From: an uncultured Nioella sp.
GTDB taxonomy: Bacteria; Pseudomonadota; Alphaproteobacteria; Rhodobacterales; Rhodobacteraceae
NCBI GenBank assembly: GCA_947495575.1
Contig: CANLZL010000001.1
Coordinates: 310,001 to 374,000, forward strand
Length of the DNA: 64,000 nucleotides
Direction: 5' to 3'
Positions 62,892 to 64,000 of the stretch are shown here, in pieces; positions within the stretch are counted from its first letter, which is position 1; every line of letters starts with the position of its first letter. The notes beneath the pieces are model-generated. The model worked only from the letters and a program-made list of their open reading frames with translations, made no database searches and had not been told where the DNA came from. A program made the position numbers and the translations under genes.

Positions 62892-64000
62892 ATGAAAACC
62901 TTTCCGATGTTCCTGAAACTGGAAAACCGCACAGTGGTCATTGCAGGTGGCGGGGAACAGGCGATGCAGAAATGCCGCCTGATGCTGAAGACACCGGCGC
63001 GGATCGTCGTGCTGGCCGAGGCGCTGGAGCCGGAATTGGCCGGTTTGGTCGAAGACGGGCGGGTGCTTTGGCACAAGGGACCTATCACTGTGTCGTCCTT
63101 TGAGCAGGTGGCGTTGGCCTTCATCGCGACGGGATGTCCCGGCACGGATGCAGCCTTGCACGCTTTGGCCGAGGTCGCGGGCGCATTGGTCAACGTGGTG
63201 GATCAACCGGATCTGTGTGACGCGATCACGCCCTCAATCGTCGACCGGTCGCCCGTGGTTGTCGCCATCGGAACCGAGGGGACGGCGCCGGTTCTGGCAC
63301 GCCAGATCAAGACCCGGCTGGAAGATATTCTTGAACCACGCCTTGGCGATCTTGCGGCCCTTGCTGGCCGCTTGCGCGGGGCGGCTGCTGCGCGGTTGCA
63401 GCCTCGCCAAAGGCGGGACCTCTGGCGCTGGGTCTTTGGTGACCAACCCCGGACATTGTTCCGGCAGGGGCAGGAGAGGGACGCAGCCAAGCTCATCAAA
63501 ACAGCAATTGAACAAGCAGAGATCCCCGCCGCCGCGCCGACGCCAGTGGCCTTGGTCGGGGCCGGGGCGGGATCGGCTGATTTGATAACCTTGCGCGGGG
63601 TTCAACGCCTGCAGGAAGCCGATATCATCTTTTACGACCGCCTGACCGATCCCGGATTGCTTGAGCTAGCCCGGCGCGACGCAGAGCGGGTCTTTGTAGG
63701 CAAAACGCCCGGTTGTGCCGACTGGCCGCAAGACCGGATCAACGCGCGACTTGTTGCGGCGGCAAAGTCGGGTCAGCGGGTGGTTCGGTTGAAATGTGGT
63801 GATCCCGGCATCTTTGCCCGTGGGGCTGAAGAAGCCGCCGTTTTGGCCGAGGCGGGCATTGCCTGCGAAATGGTGCCGGGCGTCACGGCAGCCAGCGTCG
63901 CCGCGGCCTCTGCCGGCGGGTTTCTGACAGAACGCGGAACCACAAACAGCTTGGTTCTGACAACTGCAACCAATGCGGATGGGCAATTGAATCAATCGCT
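62892..64000 (+). CDS. cysG: Sirohaem synthase CysG, N-terminal and central parts (cut by window end)
   Basis: About 369 codons are visible. Residues 1-200 form the precorrin-2 dehydrogenase/ferrochelatase domain (TVVIAGGGEQAMQKCRLML, LVNVVDQPDLCDAITPSIVDR). From about residue 220 the SUMT methyltransferase domain begins (VALVGAGAGSADLITLRGVQRL, FYDRLTDP, VRLKCGDPGIFARGAEE). It makes sirohaem for NirB. AGGAG lies about 7 nt upstream of the start. The gene continues past the window. Confidence 0.95.
   Translation, partial: MKTFPMFLKLENRTVVIAGGGEQAMQKCRLMLKTPARIVVLAEALEPELAGLVEDGRVLWHKGPITVSSFEQVALAFIATGCPGTDAALHALAEVAGALVNVVDQPDLCDAITPSIVDRSPVVVAIGTEGTAPVLARQIKTRLEDILEPRLGDLAALAGRLRGAAAARLQPRQRRDLWRWVFGDQPRTLFRQGQERDAAKLIKTAIEQAEIPAAAPTPVALVGAGAGSADLITLRGVQRLQEADIIFYDRLTDPGLLELARRDAERVFVGKTPGCADWPQDRINARLVAAAKSGQRVVRLKCGDPGIFARGAEEAAVLAEAGIACEMVPGVTAASVAAASAGGFLTERGTTNSLVLTTATNADGQLNQS

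Noticed and set aside
1-64000. Search for rRNA, tRNA, CRISPR arrays, insertion sequences and phage genes
   Set aside because: None recognised by reading; no transposase, integrase or regular spacer-repeat structure seen.

Overview
The window looks like chromosomal DNA of a marine alphaproteobacterium of the Roseobacter group (Rhodobacteraceae). This is inferred from moderately high GC, very tight operons with ATGA/TGATG start-stop overlaps, many ABC transporters for small organic compounds, a sulfonate (DHPS) degradation set and a NasTS-NrtABC-globin-NirBD-NasA-CysG nitrate assimilation operon. No rRNA, tRNA, CRISPR array, prophage or insertion sequence was seen. The genus cannot be fixed from this sequence.

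Region 1 (1-12.4 kb), sulfonate module. A LacI-family regulator, a DeoR-family regulator and the start of an FAD-linked hydroxyacid dehydrogenase run leftward. Divergent from them, across two LacI-type palindromes, runs hpsN-hpsO-hpsP-comD-comE plus an FMN-dependent L-hydroxyacid dehydrogenase. Together these would take 2,3-dihydroxypropane-1-sulfonate through sulfolactate and sulfopyruvate to sulfoacetaldehyde. A sugar-type (CUT2) ABC transporter faces this operon tail to tail and is a candidate importer; its substrate is not shown by the sequence.

Region 2 (12.4-21.7 kb), acid/CoA module. A TetR regulator leads an operon with a PaaG-like crotonase, an acyl-CoA ligase and two hot-dog proteins. 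Convergent to it is a LivKGFHM-type ABC transporter with an alpha/beta hydrolase. The same palindrome lies in front of tetR and in front of the transporter operon, so they are probably one regulon for uptake and CoA activation of an unknown organic acid.

Region 3 (21.7-28.4 kb) is a peptide/nickel-type ABC transporter with a fused double ATPase, a Xi-class glutathione transferase and an antisense DUF1801 gene. Region 4 (28.7-32.2 kb) is nadA-nadB-nadC for de novo NAD synthesis.

Region 5 (32.2-45.9 kb) is the least explained part. It holds a CUT1-type ABC transporter, a second HpsN-family dehydrogenase, an SDR, a LacI regulator, a COG3618 amidohydrolase, a bicupin and four SnoaL/NTF2-fold proteins, three of them tandem-domain. 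Two copies of a LacI-type operator sit in its divergent promoter. It looks like a catabolic island for an unidentified, probably hydroxylated, compound.

Region 6 (46-49.6 kb) holds an orphan secreted protein, then a zinc MetE-core methyltransferase homologue, an alpha/beta hydrolase and an RraA/HMG-aldolase homologue with overlapping ends.

Region 7 (49.8-64 kb) is nitrate/nitrite assimilation: nasT and nasS, a leader with ANTAR-type hairpins and an intrinsic terminator, nrtA, nrtB, a fused double nitrate ATPase, a globin, nirB, nirD, nasA, a TrpD2-like gene and cysG, which is cut by the window end.
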